This document shows positions 50,461 through 63,404 of a stretch of 64,000 nucleotides of DNA, in pieces. The position numbers and the translations under genes were made by a program. The DNA is from Aquilaria yunnanensis. Lineage: Eukaryota > Streptophyta > Magnoliopsida > Malvales > Thymelaeaceae. How positions within the stretch are numbered: position 1 is the stretch's first letter; the number at the start of each line of letters is the position of its first letter. The notes under the pieces were generated by a model. It worked only from the letters and a program-made list of their open reading frames with translations. It was not told the origin of the DNA and did no database searches. Location: assembly GCA_039654915.1 (NCBI GenBank), contig CM077599.1, positions 28,209,501 to 28,273,500 on the forward strand, in the 5' to 3' direction.

Positions 50461-50700
50461 CGTAGATGCACCCAACATAAAACATGGTTAAAACAAACAT
50501 CAGAAAAGCCGGTCCCTATTCTTTTAGCTTCAAAAAAAATAGAGCACCGGTGATATTAAGTACACAAACCGGTCCTATAGACCCATTCAAATTGCACAAG
50601 AAAGACATTATCCGGAGAAGACTCCACAGAACAAAATTCTTGACGCCCTTGAAGTCTCCAAATCGCCTTCAAACGCTTCAACATCAATAAAATGACATAT
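50455..50700 (-). pseudogene. LINE ORF1-like (DUF4283-type) fragment joined to the FRS piece
   Basis: Minus strand reads MLKRLKAIWRLQGRQEFC...NVFLVQFE and then, after a stop and frame change, FFEAKRIGTGFSDVCFNHVLCWVHL. This resembles the DUF4283 domain of plant LINE/gag-like ORF1 proteins ('...F-x-F-x-F ... P-V-W-V-x-I/L...'). The second part runs in the same frame into the FRS segment (CWVHLRDAPFGDRWKQMM). Weak similarity judged by eye. Confidence 0.4.
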
Positions 50701-52014
50701 CATTGGTTTTGCTTTGACCCGTCACCAGCCAACAAACCCACATCAATTATTTTTCGGTTCTCCATCAGTCAATTCTAATGAACCCAAAACAGAAGCAAAT
50801 CTCTCCCATTCTGAACGAAAAGTCACAGGCAGCAAAAGTAACACAATATCACATCAAAAACCGGGAAGAATGACTCCCACAAAAGCAAGAGTTGGATACA
50901 AAATCAAATACTCTGCAGAATTTTCTGCACAGCTGTTATTTATATTGGGACAAAAAGAAAATCATATGAAAGTCGATGCCGATCCCACAAAGATATGGAT
51001 GGAAATAATTAAGGGAAACATGAAATTCCTATTATCAATTATAAAGATAGAAGACCTTCAGTCTTATTCAAATAGAAGAGTCAAATTGCAATTTGCAGCT
51101 GCGTTCTGCACATAAGTGGTCAAATAACAACACTTCTCCATATTTTTGAAACAATTCCTTTTCTTCTTCATCTTCTTCTTCTTTTTTCTTTTTACCCCTT
51201 TCTTCCCCATATTTTTTTTTTATGAAATTAATATCGAAATTCAATTAAAAAATTCACACACGAGCCACTAATGTGCCCACATTGCTTCCAAACATGAAGT
51301 TTCGGTTATAAAATTTAATGATATTGTATTCAATTAATCACATCAGAAATGTCACTCAAAATTTAAAACTTCAAAAATTAAATTTTAAAACTCGTTAATA
51401 ATTTCGAGGACGAATATTTATTTATAACTTTTAATTATCTAACAGACGAATGAGAAACATTCGAATTCGATGAAGATAGACTGCTCGAAGATTACTTCAA
51501 GTGCAAGTGAGCTACGAATGTTCTTAGGGTAACATGGATAAACTTGTCCAATGTGTGAAATAAATAGAATAAGTAAAATTCATGATCTGATTTATCTTTG
51601 CTTATGTTGGATGTATTATATAAGCAAGTCAGTCTATTCGAATGTTATATTTTTAGTTTGGATAAAAACTTCGATATATAGGACGAAACCAAAAAATAAG
51701 AACGCCCGCTTCATAATTATTTTTAATAAGTCAATCTCATAAATGATCTGTAGATCCTAGATGATATAGCTGAGCTGAAATGAACGAATAATATCCCCTT
51801 AAGAAACAAGAAAAGTAATACCCTACAGGATTCACGAGTCCAATTTCTGGTTTCACTAAGAAGAATAACTTATCTACACAAAATTCACATACTCAGCTAC
51901 ACCAACATAGCAACAGCTTTCAGCTATAGGTGCCTTTGCCTGTAGTTATGGATGCATCCACCAGACCTGCTTACAAACTGCGCTACTCATAAAGCAGAGA
52001 TTCTAAAATCCTAC
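50701..52014. other. Intergenic region downstream of the kinase gene
   Basis: An open plus-strand frame (50714-51115) has no recognisable domain and is Lys/Ser-rich by composition. 51145-51220 is a pyrimidine-rich tract. 51780-52014 should include the 3' UTR of the kinase gene. Confidence 0.35.
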
Positions 52015-54476
52015 TCAGGTTCTAGGCATACCAGTTGCCTGGTGGGGCCTGCTAAGGGGCTTTGCTGAGATGCCTCTTGGCATGTGAAGTTTTTCAAGGA
52101 TGCCAAGAACATCGATCATATTTGGTCGGCACCTGGGATCTACGTGAAGGCACTGCAAGGCGAGAGAGGCAGCAGCATTAGCTTCTTTCTTGGAGTATTG
52201 TCCCCCCAACCTTGTGTCCATGATTCGCAAAACTTTCCTGTTATCGCCGAGGAAGGGTTTTGCCCACTCCACCAGTGATTCTTCACTAGCTCCATATCTA
52301 TCATCACCTGTTGCTCGTCGTCCCGACAGTAATTCTAGCAACACAACCCCAAAGCTGTACACGTCGCTCTTTGGGGTCAAATGACCTGTTACGTTTCAGA
52401 CATCGTTTAGAAAAGTAGCCATTGCTGCTCCACATTCTTATTGAGAGAAAGCAAACAGATGCTGAGAGATAATGTTGTCCAAGTGGTATCATTAGTCATT
52501 TTCTCATTTCCTTCTTTGTAAATGCCAAGTGTGTCGAATGCTTAAAATGAAAAACAAAACACATATCTCCCAATATTATTTTGATGAAACTAAAGATTGC
52601 AAACTATTTCAAACTCAGCTTACTGAAGTCCCAAATGCCAACCAACTCTTAAAGACATTGTTTCTTCATGTTTTGAGTTTATAATTCTATCCATTAGATT
52701 AATATCTACAGTTCCGAACAGAAAAGAGATGCTAACCTGTTGCTACATATTCTGGAGCAGCATAACCCCGTGTTCCAACAACTCTTGTTGAGACATGTGT
52801 GTTATCACCAGTGGGGCCATCTCTTGCTAGGCCAAAATCTGAAAGTTTTGCATTGAAATCCTGCAGGAGCGTCATGGAAACTGCATTAGCTAATTGAATT
52901 ATTGTGTGATAATTGAACATTAACAGAGACCATTTGAAATATCATCACAAGCTAGAGAGAGTCAGCCTCAGGCATTGAATGAATTTGTTCTAGTTGCATA
53001 CCGAGTCAAGAAGAATGTTGGAGGCCTTTAGATCACGAAAGATTACATTGGCGTCCAAACTGTGCAAGAAGGCCAAGCCACGTGAAACATCAATTGCTAT
53101 TTTCATCCGCAAATTCCAAGAGATTGGTTGAACACCTTCTGTAGGAATAAGAACCAGCTTCTAGTTATTGCTTCATGTAGCAATGGGCAACCAACAGGAA
53201 TCATAATTTTGATTTATAACAAATACTAATTTGCCTTGTTCAGTCAACCAGAAACTGAGAAGAAAACCAATAATGGGAAAGCTTGCATTCAAACCCCAAC
53301 AGCTCAAAATGAGGGTATCAGTAGAAAATTTCATCAAGTAACTTGCGCAGGTGCTGTAGTTGTTAAGTTTACATTGTAGACCTCTTGTGAGAAAGTCAGC
53401 TCTTAGTAAAGTCGTTACATTTGCTAGTCATACGAATGTGCAAGATAACCCTTCCTGCTAAAGTTGCAATCGACCATCTCAGACTATTTGCATGAAAACA
53501 TGAAGTTCAAAAGCAAGCCATTCATGTTAACTCACAGGCATTGATCCTCATAATTAAGGAACAAGTGAAGCTGTGTAAGCAAAGAAAGTGGTGTTGTGTT
53601 GTCCAAGAAAATTTGCGAAAGAATCATTTTCTAGAGATCCTCCCAGTTTAAGGAAGGGAGCATTGCCAGTATCAACATGTTTACAAAAAACAGAAATAAA
53701 GCTCCACAAATTTATCTAAATGTATGTGTCCGAGAGTGCAGAGAAGAAATTTCTTACTTCTAAATAGATGATTCTCCAAGCTTCCTTTGGGCATGAATTC
53801 ATACACCAAGAGCCGGTTCTCGGACTCATCACAGTAGCCAATCAGTTTTACAAGATTTTCATGATGAAGCTGACCGAGATAATTAACTTCAGCCTGTTCA
53901 GTTGATCAAACAAGACAGGTCAGCATTACAGACCAGGAAGGCCAAAGTAAGAATTTTGCTCACAGATTTTGTTCAATAGAACATACAAGCCATTCTTTGT
54001 GGCCTTGAAAGCTCTCAGTCTTCAGGCTCTTTACAGCAACTACAATTCCACTTCCAGGCCTGGTAGGAGCTAAAGTGTTCACATCGATCCATCCCTTGAA
54101 GACGAACCCAAAACCTCCCTCTCCAAGAAGACTTTCTGAGCGGAAGTTTTTGGTGGCATTCTTGAGGTCTGTAAAGCTAAAAGACTTCAGATTGCTAGAG
54201 ACAGTACAATCTGGTTTTGCAGCTACGTACAACTGGTTCAAACTTTCTGGCGGCAACTTCGTTGTTGGATAACTCGAACCCGTCTCTCCATTGCTATCAG
54301 TCTTCCCCATTCCTGAAGAATCAAAGCGAGTTTTGTTTTTTTTTTTTTACTCTGATCATAGGATTATCATGATATCCCAATTTCTAGGGACGTAATAAGT
54401 GATACGAACCATCAAGAGTGGCAGAGGAAGCATGAGCAAGCTTGGCTGTGCCAGGTCCTGTCCAGCAATTTCCCAT
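52015..54476 (-). CDS. PBL3-like: Receptor-like cytoplasmic kinase, subfamily VII (PBL2/PBL3-like), 6 exons
   Basis: Membrane-anchored Ser/Thr kinase of the PBS1-like class, which relays signals from cell-surface receptors in immunity or growth. Exons: 54410-54476, 53987-54312, 53758-53893, 53002-53138, 52737-52860, 52015-52385. All junctions are GT-AG; the CDS is 1161 bp, 386 aa, frame intact. MGNC at the start gives N-myristoylation (Gly2) and likely palmitoylation (Cys4). Kinase motifs: [13 protein letters not shown], Lys117 (VVAVK), Glu133, [10 protein letters not shown] with catalytic Asp212, DFG Asp230, [10 protein letters not shown], and the [18 protein letters not shown] helix. The segment [10 protein letters not shown] and the [13 protein letters not shown] activation segment are typical of PBL2/PBL3. 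It is the only intact gene in the right half. The exact paralogue assignment needs a tree. Confidence 0.94.
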
Positions 54477-55040
54477 GGAACAGACGAAACCTCTTGGAAG
54501 ACGAGCCCGATGGAGGCGAGTCGAGCAGGAGATATAAAGAGAGGTAAAATCCCATAGGCCAATTGGAAGCCATGGGAATGGGGGTAAGAAGAACCAAGCA
54601 AAGGGCCAAAACACCAGGTCAATGGAAGACGGCCCCGTTGAATTGAAAATGCTCTACAACGACAGTCGGGGCTTGGAAAGGTTGAAACTTTCCGTTCGCA
54701 AATTCCAAAGCGCGGGACCCTATTTCAGTTTTAAATTGAATTCGGTAAAATCGAAGCCACCAGCATTGACCAGGTTGTTCCCGATCCCGATTTGCTTCTT
54801 CGGTACTTCCGCCGCTGCAACAGCGCTGACGTCGTAAGATGGGCCTGTAGAGTTTCTTATAACAACAAAGTGTTCTGATCGTTAAATCGAAGGGGCATTG
54901 AATTGGATCGGAAGAGCCGACGACTTCGACCACAGAAGCCGTGAGCGGTTAATGCCTGCTCTTCACGCGGCGCGGTTAAATAAAATTTTTAAACCACCTA
55001 TGAGTTTCGTTGACCGACCCACTGGTCCCCGAAGTTTTAA
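54477..55040 (-). promoter_or_regulatory. Upstream region of the kinase gene
   Basis: Contains open frames by chance on both strands (54619-54933), mostly likely 5' UTR and promoter. No clear TATA box identified. It ends near the low-complexity block at 55040. Confidence 0.35.
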
Positions 55041-56940
55041 TTACAATGAATATAATACACATATATTTAATTAGATATAGTATAAATTTTACATTTTTAC
55101 CACTTATCCTAATTTCCCTTTCTTAAGCAGTTTCTCTCCCTCCTTCTCTCCTATTACTGCTTCTCTCTCTCTCTCTCTCTTTCTTTCATTCTTATTACTA
55201 TAACCGACGACCGCCGTGGCAGACTCTAATCTTTGTCAAGTGCCAATCTCCGTCATGCACCGATCTTCATCGTGCACAAATCTAGAGGCACACTGATCTC
55301 CATCATGAACCAATCTTTGTTGCGCATCGATCTCTGCCGCGCACCAACATCCAAGGCGAGGCGAGGGGTCATGATCACATTCAATGATGACCAAGGTGAG
55401 GCGGTGCGATCGGAGGAGAGACGGCGTGATCTAAGACGAAGCCGCCCAATCCGAGGTGATTCGAGATGAGGTTGAGGTGGCGAACGAGCGAGGTAATGCT
55501 ATCGAATGAGAGACGACCTGACCCAAGATGAGGCCACGCGATCCCAGGTGATCCGAAGCGAGGCTAAGGAAGTGGATGAGTAAGGCGGTGTGATCAGAGG
55601 AGAGATGGCGTGTTCCAAGACGAGGCCACGTGGTCCAAGGCGATGCTAATAAGTTGGACGGTGAGGTAAACGTGGGTGGAGGGAGGGTCACTATAGAGGC
55701 GATGGCTGTGGAGGGAGGCAGCGGTGGAGAGAGAGAAGAGGCAGACAATTCGCAAAGATTGATTTGTTTTTCAAAAAGAAAAAATATTTTTTTATTATAC
55801 AGACACTTTTATATTGTACTTTCGACATTTTAAAATTTTTATTTAAATATTTTTTTATTCATTGAATCATATATCTTTATTTAAACACTTCTCTAAATAT
55901 TTAGACATTTTTTCATTATTATTTGAATACTTTTACATATTTAGTCATACACTTTTTCAAAATTATTTCAAACAATTATTTTCTAAAAGATAATAAATTG
56001 TTCACAAGTTATTTAATCAGACACTTTTACGTATTTCTTTAGACATTTTTTAATATTCAATCAGGCACATTTTCTTATTGATTCAGACATTTTTTTTAAT
56101 TATATGTTAAAGATAACAAATTGCACAATTTGATTCTGTCATTTTTTGTTTAAACACTTTTATATATTTATTTAGACATTTTTCAATATTTAATCAGACA
56201 CTTATTCTTATAGCTTTAGACGCTTTTTAATTTCACATTATAATAATTTATTTTATATTACTTTGTAGACACTGCTGCATACTATATTTGACATATTTAC
56301 ATTTTATTGCAGAAACTTTTGTTGTTCAGAATTAACAAGGATGCGACTTGGAGGCAACGATCGGCACGATCCCACAAGTGACAATGCCAGCCAAGATCTG
56401 GAGGTGATCGACGTGACCCGGTGAGGGATGACGCGATTCGACTAGTGATGATGAGATCCAGCGAGTCACAATGAGATTCAGCGAGTGACGATGAGATCTA
56501 GTGAGTCACAACGAGATCCGGTGAGTGACGACGAAGTTTGGATTCAGCTAATGACGACGAGGTCCGGAGTTAGTGACGACGAGATTTGGATCTGGCTAGT
56601 GACAACGAGATCCAGCGAATGATAACGAGGTCCAGATCCGGCTAGTGACGACGAGATCTGGAGAATCATGACGAGATTTGAAGAGTGACAATGAGATCTG
56701 AAGGCAAGCAGTTGCAAGATCTGGAGGCAGTGATGGTTCATTGGAGGAAGAGGAGGCACGCTGGCAGCGGCAACGACATAAGCAATTATAGAGGTGGGTT
56801 TTCAAGGGTGAGAGTGAGTTTTGGTTCAGGGGCGAATTAGTCAATTTATTGACTGAGTTATGGGTTATATATACGAAATTAAGGCTAGATTAGTATATCT
56901 AATTAGACATAGGTTTATAATATAACAACTACTTTTAACA
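55040..56940. repeat. Low-complexity block with imperfect terminal inverted repeats
   Basis: The ends look related in inverted orientation: TTTAATTAGATATAGTATAAA at about 55070 against the reverse complement of 56885-56930 (TCTAATTAGATATACTAATC). Inside are a (CT)n microsatellite at 55154-55184, a GC-rich irregular repeat at 55330-55740 (aagacgaggccacg..., gatccgaggtgat), an AT-rich repeat at 55790-56290 (tttagacattttt..., cagacacttttat...) and a minisatellite at 56435-56700. It may be a non-autonomous DNA transposon, but no TSD could be found. Confidence 0.45.
56435..56700. repeat. Minisatellite, about 20-bp units
   Basis: Roughly a dozen degenerate units of the type agtgacgacgagatccggcg, each with substitutions, plus a few longer units containing gtttggattc-like inserts. 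Confidence 0.8.
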
Positions 56941-56999
56941 AGGTAATTAATCACCTCAAATAAAGATCTGTTTAAATTAAAAGCTAGTGTTCCCTTGTG

Positions 57000-59900
57000 A
57001 TGGCATTAAGCTTGGACCAAGCACCAACTTGAAAGCCACATATATTGCATTGGGTTTAGCCTCATTATTCCGTAGGCTTATTGGAGACATTTTCATGGGT
57101 TTTGCATATTAAAGATGTTTTCGTCGGTACAACCGATCTTGATTTCCCTTATTGGGTTCAAGAGAGAATGAGGTCTTGTAGTTGTGGGATTCTAATCCGA
57201 GAAAGTGGGAGTTTCTCCCGTTAGCAAATAAGCTGTCGAGCCTATAAAAGGCTCCTTATGAAAACCTTCCTGTATGTTTTATTCCCATCACAAACTTTCA
57301 TATTCTTGCCAGCCAACTATTAAATTAAATACCATAAAGTTTTTCTTAGGATACACAACTCAAGGGTCCCCTAACATTGTCTATGATTGTAAGACTAGTC
57401 CATCTCTGAGGTGTCTTGCAGCCCACTCCCTCTCTTAGGGTATCAACTTGGTGTTATCTATGGAAAACCTGCAACAATGGCTGATAGGAGGAAATAATGT
57501 CTAAACAATAAGAGTTACGGTGAAGAGATTAGTGATAAGGTGAGATGAATCCAGTGCGAGTTCTCTTGTCAATTTTAAAGGCCTTGGCCAACAATTTCAA
57601 CTTGGTGTTATCTATGGAAAACCTGCAACAATGGCTGATAGGAGGAAATAATGTCTAAACAATAAGAGTTACGGTGAAGAGATTAGTGATAAGGTGAGAT
57701 GTGATAAGGTGAGATGAATCCAGTGCGAGTTCTCTTGTCAATTTTAAAGGCCTTGGCCAACAATTTGAGGTAAAGATACTAGCTTTTCACTTCTGCCACG
57801 AGATTCAGCACATAGGAGGCCTTTGCAACCAAGGCAAATGGAGGAGTTAAATGAGCAACAATATCAAGAGATCTAGAGGATGGGTATAAGAGTTACCCAA
57901 GGGACACATACCAATTGGCCATAGCACTTAGAGGATTGACAAACCTACTAGAAGACTAGTGAAGGAGGAGGCGTTAGCCAGTAATATCAACACAGTCCTT
58001 AGGCATTTTGATGAGATGAAGAAGGGGCTAAAAAAAGAGTTAAGAGATATTAGAAAGTTGCTATTAGACATGAGCTTCATGGATGACATCAAAAACGCAA
58101 AAAAACCCAGGCTTCTAGGTTGAAGGTGGATCCATACTACAACTTGATAGAACCAGTTAACCATTTACAAAGGTACATCATCACAGGTGAACCTTAAAAG
58201 GGCCAACAATGCCATCATGTGTAAGGCTTAAACTTTACGTTTTCTAAAATAGCTTTAACGTGGTTTGAAATATTAAAGAATAAGAGGTTTACTTTTTCAA
58301 CGAGTTATCCCAAGAGTCCCTACGGCAATTTATAAAGAGTTACCACTCAAAGAAGATGGTGAACCAACTCTTAGGTGTCAAGTAGGAGAAGATATGAGGC
58401 CCTCTAAATCTTATATCTTTCATCGGATGTAAAGTTGTTGACGTTAAAAAAAAGGATCTTTGTAAAGTCTCATTTCTTTTAGTCTATATAGGAGAATCCA
58501 ACCCAAAGTATGGATGAGTTCTACAATTGGGCCTAATCGTTACATCTAAATGAAGGATGCGAACAACCATGTTGAGGATAAAGGGTCTAAGAAAAGCTAG
58601 CCTTGACAATAATAGGACAGCAGTAAGAAAAAATAAAAAGGCCCCCCCCTGAGTTTAGTGTATATACCCTTCAAGTATACTAAGGAAAACATCCTATATG
58701 CGTAGAGCGAAAGAACATTGTGACCACATTCCTGAACTTGCTGAACGATTAAGGCATTTTTGGAAGAGCTAGTTCAAGAAGGTAAGTTACAAGAATATAT
58801 TTATGATATTTACCCTCATAAACAAGAAGCACAGTAACCATGCGTGAATACCTCAACAAGGACCACATGGGTGACAAAGGATGTAGAGATGATCCACTAT
58901 TATAAGTGATCATGACTACAATGCATTAACAAAGGTGATAGAGATGATGACAATGATGGAAGTCCTTCGGCAGAAAGAGGATACAGTGTAAAGTCACCCA
59001 ACTAGAAATGATGGACCCCAAGCAAATGACCAAGAGGGAAGACAAGTCTCTGATCCTGATCTCGCACAGTGACCCATTGATGATCACAACTAGGATAATT
59101 AACTATGATGTGAAGAGTGTGTAGAACAAAAAATGAGTTAATGTCAACATCATTTTAGCCATGCCTTGAAGCCCCTTAACATCTAGAGGTTTTCTCTCAC
59201 ACTAATTCATGGACCCACTTTTAAAGTAAGGAAAGATAAGGTGCCAACGTTAAGGATGATTCGACCACTATTGATATTGATGAGGGTCATTCAAGGAAAC
59301 CAAAAAACAGGTGTGCCATTCATAGATGGTGGAGTTCATGGTGCTAGATGCCTGCAATGCTCTGCTAGAAAGGCTAACCTAGGTATAATTCCATATTCAA
59401 TCGAATATTACATTGTTGACACTGATACTCGTAACCTCACTAGGGTATACAAAGATTTATGTACTGAAGAAGTTAGCTTAGAAGCATTATATGCCTAGCC
59501 TTCGATGACCCTGGTTGAAGAAGGTATAGGATAGGGGAACCTTAGAAAATCAAAGCAAGCTCGATTAGGCAAAAGCCCAATAGAAAATAATAAAGGTCAC
59601 CATTGGAACCAAGTCCAAATAAGTGAAATTTGACTCTGGGATAAGTATTCGGGTAATGAAGGATCTTTAAGATGTGGTAAAAGAACTTCCTAATTACTTT
59701 CTTAAATGCTAGTGTAAATGTATTTGCATGGTTTTCTAGTGACATGACAGGAATTGATCTAAATGTGGTGTCTTATAAGCTGGGGATGGACCTAAACACT
59801 GAACTGGTTAAGTAAATGAAAAGAATAATGAATATTGAATGGCTAGAGTTCATTTGCATGGAGGTTCATAAACCACTAAATGCAGGGATCATTTAAGAGG

Positions 59901-60670
59901 TATGATACTCGAAGTGGCTAGCCAATATGGTTTTGGCCCATATAAAAAATGGATCATGAAGGATGTGCATCGATTATATGGATCTCAACCAAGCATGCCC
60001 TATATCATTGATTGATCAACTGGTAGACATCCAGTGGGGTTTGAAACCTTGAGGGCAAGAAGAATACCGCCTTTACAATTGGGTGAGGGGGTGTATTACT
60101 AAAGAATGATGCATTTTAGGCTGAAGAATGTGATATCCACTCACCAGCTTTTCATGAATAAAGTCCTTAAAGATTAGCTTAGGAGGAACATAAATGTCTA
60201 TTTTGATGACATGATTGTCGAGAGCAAAACTTTGCAGTGGCATATAAATGACCTTTGAAAAACCTTCCAGTGCCTTCAGTGGTACAACATGCACCTCAAC
60301 TCGATAAAATGTCTCTTTAAAATTGGGGCAGGGAAGTTCCTAGGGTACATGGTCTTAAAGTAAGGGATTGACGCAAACCTAGACAAGGTGAAGTCACTAC
60401 TTGATATGCTTATCCAAGGAAGTCTCAAGGATATCCAACATGCCTAATAGCCCTTGGGAGGTTTGTCTTTAGGTTTTACGATAAACACAAACCTTTTTTT
60501 ACAATATTCTTAAGGTGACAGGGGCTTTCACGTGGGACGACAAATGCCATCATTCTTTCTAGGGCATTAAGGGTACTTTTAGGAGCTAACCACTTTGTGG
60601 CAACCCAAACCTAGAGAGCCAAGTTTCTTTTCCTGATGTGTCTTTATGGGTAATCAACATAATAATGTAG
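57000..60670 (+). mobile_element. Degenerate Tat-type Ty3/gypsy element D (LTR, gag, partial pol)
   Basis: LTR-like start with CTATAAAAGGCTCC at 57242, leader and decayed primer site (acttggtgttatctatggaaaacc at 57446), gag pieces at 57960-58800 (FLEELVQEGKLQEYI matches the gag of fragment A), then RT. 'FLNASVNVFAWFSSDMTGIDLNVVSYKLGMDLN' is at 59690-59790, ANMVLAHIKNGS.RMCIDYMDLNQACP at about 59920-60000, and '...FLGYMVL' thumb sequence at 60330. It stops matching at about 60660, before RNase H is complete. Many stops; non-functional. Confidence 0.6.
57444..57765. repeat. 154-bp tandem duplication spanning the Tat leader
   Basis: The segment starting caacttggtgttatctatgg is present at 57444 and 57598. 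The second copy also carries an extra 11-bp duplication (tgataaggtgagatg repeated). It duplicates the primer-site-like motif. Confidence 0.9.
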
Positions 60671-61191
60671 AGTACTTACAAAGTCTAACTCAACTACTAA
60701 AGACTTCTTAGTACTCCACTTGCATAGACGTAGAGTGCTACATGAAACATTAATTCAAAACTTCAACACATTAGCAATCCTAACAAAGTTTTTTTTTCTT
60801 TACTACTAGTACTTTTCTAACAAAAAACTAGCAACTTCTTTTTTACCATCAAACTTAAATCATAATCCAAAGTGATCTCATTAATTTCTTCTTTAGAAAA
60901 ATAGGGAAAACATTATCTTCTTCCATTGCATTTAGGTTAGTTTCCTAAGAAAAAAACTATAAATGAAACTTTTTTATGGAGTATAACAAACACATAATTA
61001 CAAAAGTGACATGACTCAAAATCTTTAAGTTTTAAAACCCTAAAATTGAAATCTAGAAATAAAATCATACACAAATAGAAGCATACAAACAATCAAGAAT
61101 ATCCAAGTGAATTAAAAATCCATAAAAAGGGGAATTAAAAACACAAAAATATAGAAATAAAGGAACAATGTCTCAAATGTATAAAGGATTA
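60671..61191. other. Spacer between element D and the gag-only element
   Basis: AT-rich noncoding DNA; no feature seen. Confidence 0.35.
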
Positions 61192-62112
61192 TGTTACAAG
61201 GCTAGAGGTCAAGTCACCCCTGGCTATGCACTCTTTGTGCACTTGTGATGGCGCTAAGTCAGTCCATTAACCTAGCTAGCCCATTGTCCATGCTAGATGG
61301 CATCAGAATATGGCTAACACAAATGAAACATGCACAAGAACACATATATGTACAAGAAGCATTCCCAATCATTTGTTACCTTTAAACAGGAACACATACT
61401 CAAATACATTGTGTTTGAGCTTTACTCATGAGCTAGCATATCTTATGTGTCCTTTAGCCCTTACCTCATGGCCACCTTAACCCTATATGAATTAGGCATA
61501 TTCATGGTAGATAACCCCTGCCACAGGCCAACTGCTAGGTATCTACTTGGTTGTAGTGGACACATCTCGCTACTAGCTACAACTGACTTACACATGCCCC
61601 TATGTGTGAAAAAACCACAAAGTCATACTCTAGGCTCCTTCAGTTATGGATACTCATCCAGTAGGTGTCTCACAACTACTCCATGTATGTTGAACATACC
61701 TTCTTGGTGCCCCTTGGGTTAGGCATATGCTTAACTCTTCTTGCCTACACCTCTGTCACACATCCACATAGTAAGCCTACCAATAGTATTGCTTTATACG
61801 TTATGCACCCAAAATCTCACCCTTGAGATTTTTATAAGACCAAGAACCCAATGGGTTCACTCCCAACCTTAAGTCTTCATTATTGCTCATTCTAGCACTG
61901 CATATGCCTCACTACCATGTGTGCCACACCACACATGTCTTGGGCATATGAAATAACCATTATTTATGCCCTCCTAAGCCACTTTAAGCACCCCTCAAGC
62001 CCAACATTTCTAGCAAGCCACCAAGTCTGAGCTAAATGGACATTGTCCACAAATCGGGTCCTAATGTGTACAAGGTTGCCATACACTAGCCTTTCTCCAC
62101 ATAGCTCTAACA
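61192..62112 (-). repeat. 3' LTR (in element orientation) of the gag-only element
   Basis: On minus it would start TGTTAGAGC (62112) and end CTTGTAACA (61192), giving TGTTA...TAACA ends. It is alignable with 63405-64000 over about 600 bp with many substitutions. Confidence 0.55.
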
Positions 62113-62229
62113 TGTAAGGATATGAAAAACCACCCCCACCAATTAAAGTCAATGCCTAGTTGAACTAACATTTAAGCAAGACTAATCTTCTTAGCCTCTA
62201 TCTAAAACTGAGGCCTTCAACACCACCAA

Positions 62230-63200
62230 TATGCATAATATTTTCTTTGAACCTAAGACATGCTCTTGGTCACCCTCTATAACAACAAAAAAATTTAAGT
62301 TTTTCCCTATTTGGGTACTCCCTTGCCAAGTGCATCATATTGTAAATCAATCAGCCCCTAATTCTCTTTCCTTTATCTTTTTACATCTTCATCTTTTATT
62401 GCCTTAGCTTGGCTTTCTCCCAAGCCACCGTAATCACCTTACTCTAAATCCACATCCATCTCTTTACAAAAAATTTTCAACCTATCCACTCTAGCTAATG
62501 TTGATACAAAGACCTATACTCCTTGCTTATAAAGCTTAACAAAGGCCCATGGTTACAAGCCTACTATAAAGTTGAATAGCTTGTTCTCCTCAAACATCCT
62601 TCATACTTACAACATCAAAAAAGTGAATTTTTTTCACACTCACACATTGAACCTTATACTTGTGTTTCCGTGGTAAATCTCTTTCATGCCATGAAATGTT
62701 AAGAGGTATAAACTAGTCCTTTAGTTCTTTCTCCACCACTTTCTAGAAGCTTGTCCTTTAGTTTTTTCTTTAACACTTTCCATGGCATAACCCTATCATA
62801 GGTTTCATTATCAGCTTTAGTCCTCCACCAAAGCTTATCATACCCAATAAGATAAATGACAATGATCTTTACCTTCTTCATTTCTACAACTTTAATAGTC
62901 TCAAAATAGTATTTCATGTCCATAAAAAATTCTCCATATCCTTAGCACAATGTGCCTTTGTATAGTTTGAAGGCTTTAGCACTTGGATTCTTGGTGCAGC
63001 CTTAAGAATGTTTATGCTTGCTACTGAAACCTTCCAATCTCCACCATGGTTGTGTTAACATGCCTAACCATCTTTTCTAACTTCATTGTGACTTAAGCCA
63101 CTTGCTCTTCAATGATTTGCTTTACCTTGGCCATCTTTTTTGTAAGGATAGTAATATATCAAACATCGAGACCATCACATCCAGAGATTTTTCCATAATA
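62230..63200 (-). pseudogene. Gypsy-type gag relic
   Basis: Minus strand in order: an N-terminal helical part, IQVLKPSNYTKAHCAKDMENFLW then (frame change) MDMKYYFETIKVVEMKKVK...YDKLWWRTKADNE...WKVLKKKLKDKLL, matching the plant gag pattern 'P-x-x-Y-x-G-A-R-D-A-K-E-x-E-N-F-L-W-D-M-E-x-Y-F ... LWWRT'. The gag C-terminal helix (LFNFIVGLQPWAFVKLYKQG at about 62530-62590) and a decayed zinc-finger region follow to about 62230. Several stops. Confidence 0.6.
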
Positions 63201-63404
63201 GTCTCAAAATTCATAATCCCATAGCGAAAAGTTATCGTTCAACAAGTTCACAAAAAATTGAAGTTCCTTAACCTACTACAAGCCAGTGATTCACCAATCC
63301 ACAACATTATACCATACTACTGAGCAAGCCCAAGCTTTATCTTGAACCTGTAGCACACCCAACAATGCTCATTTACCTACACAAATGTTGCTCTTATACT
63401 AACT

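Noticed and set aside
50714..51115. 133-codon plus-strand frame
   Set aside because: Ser/Lys-rich with no motif; it lies opposite a decayed LINE-like region.
55233..55833. Open frames on both strands in the GC-rich repeat
   Set aside because: Created by the repeat composition; no family resemblance.
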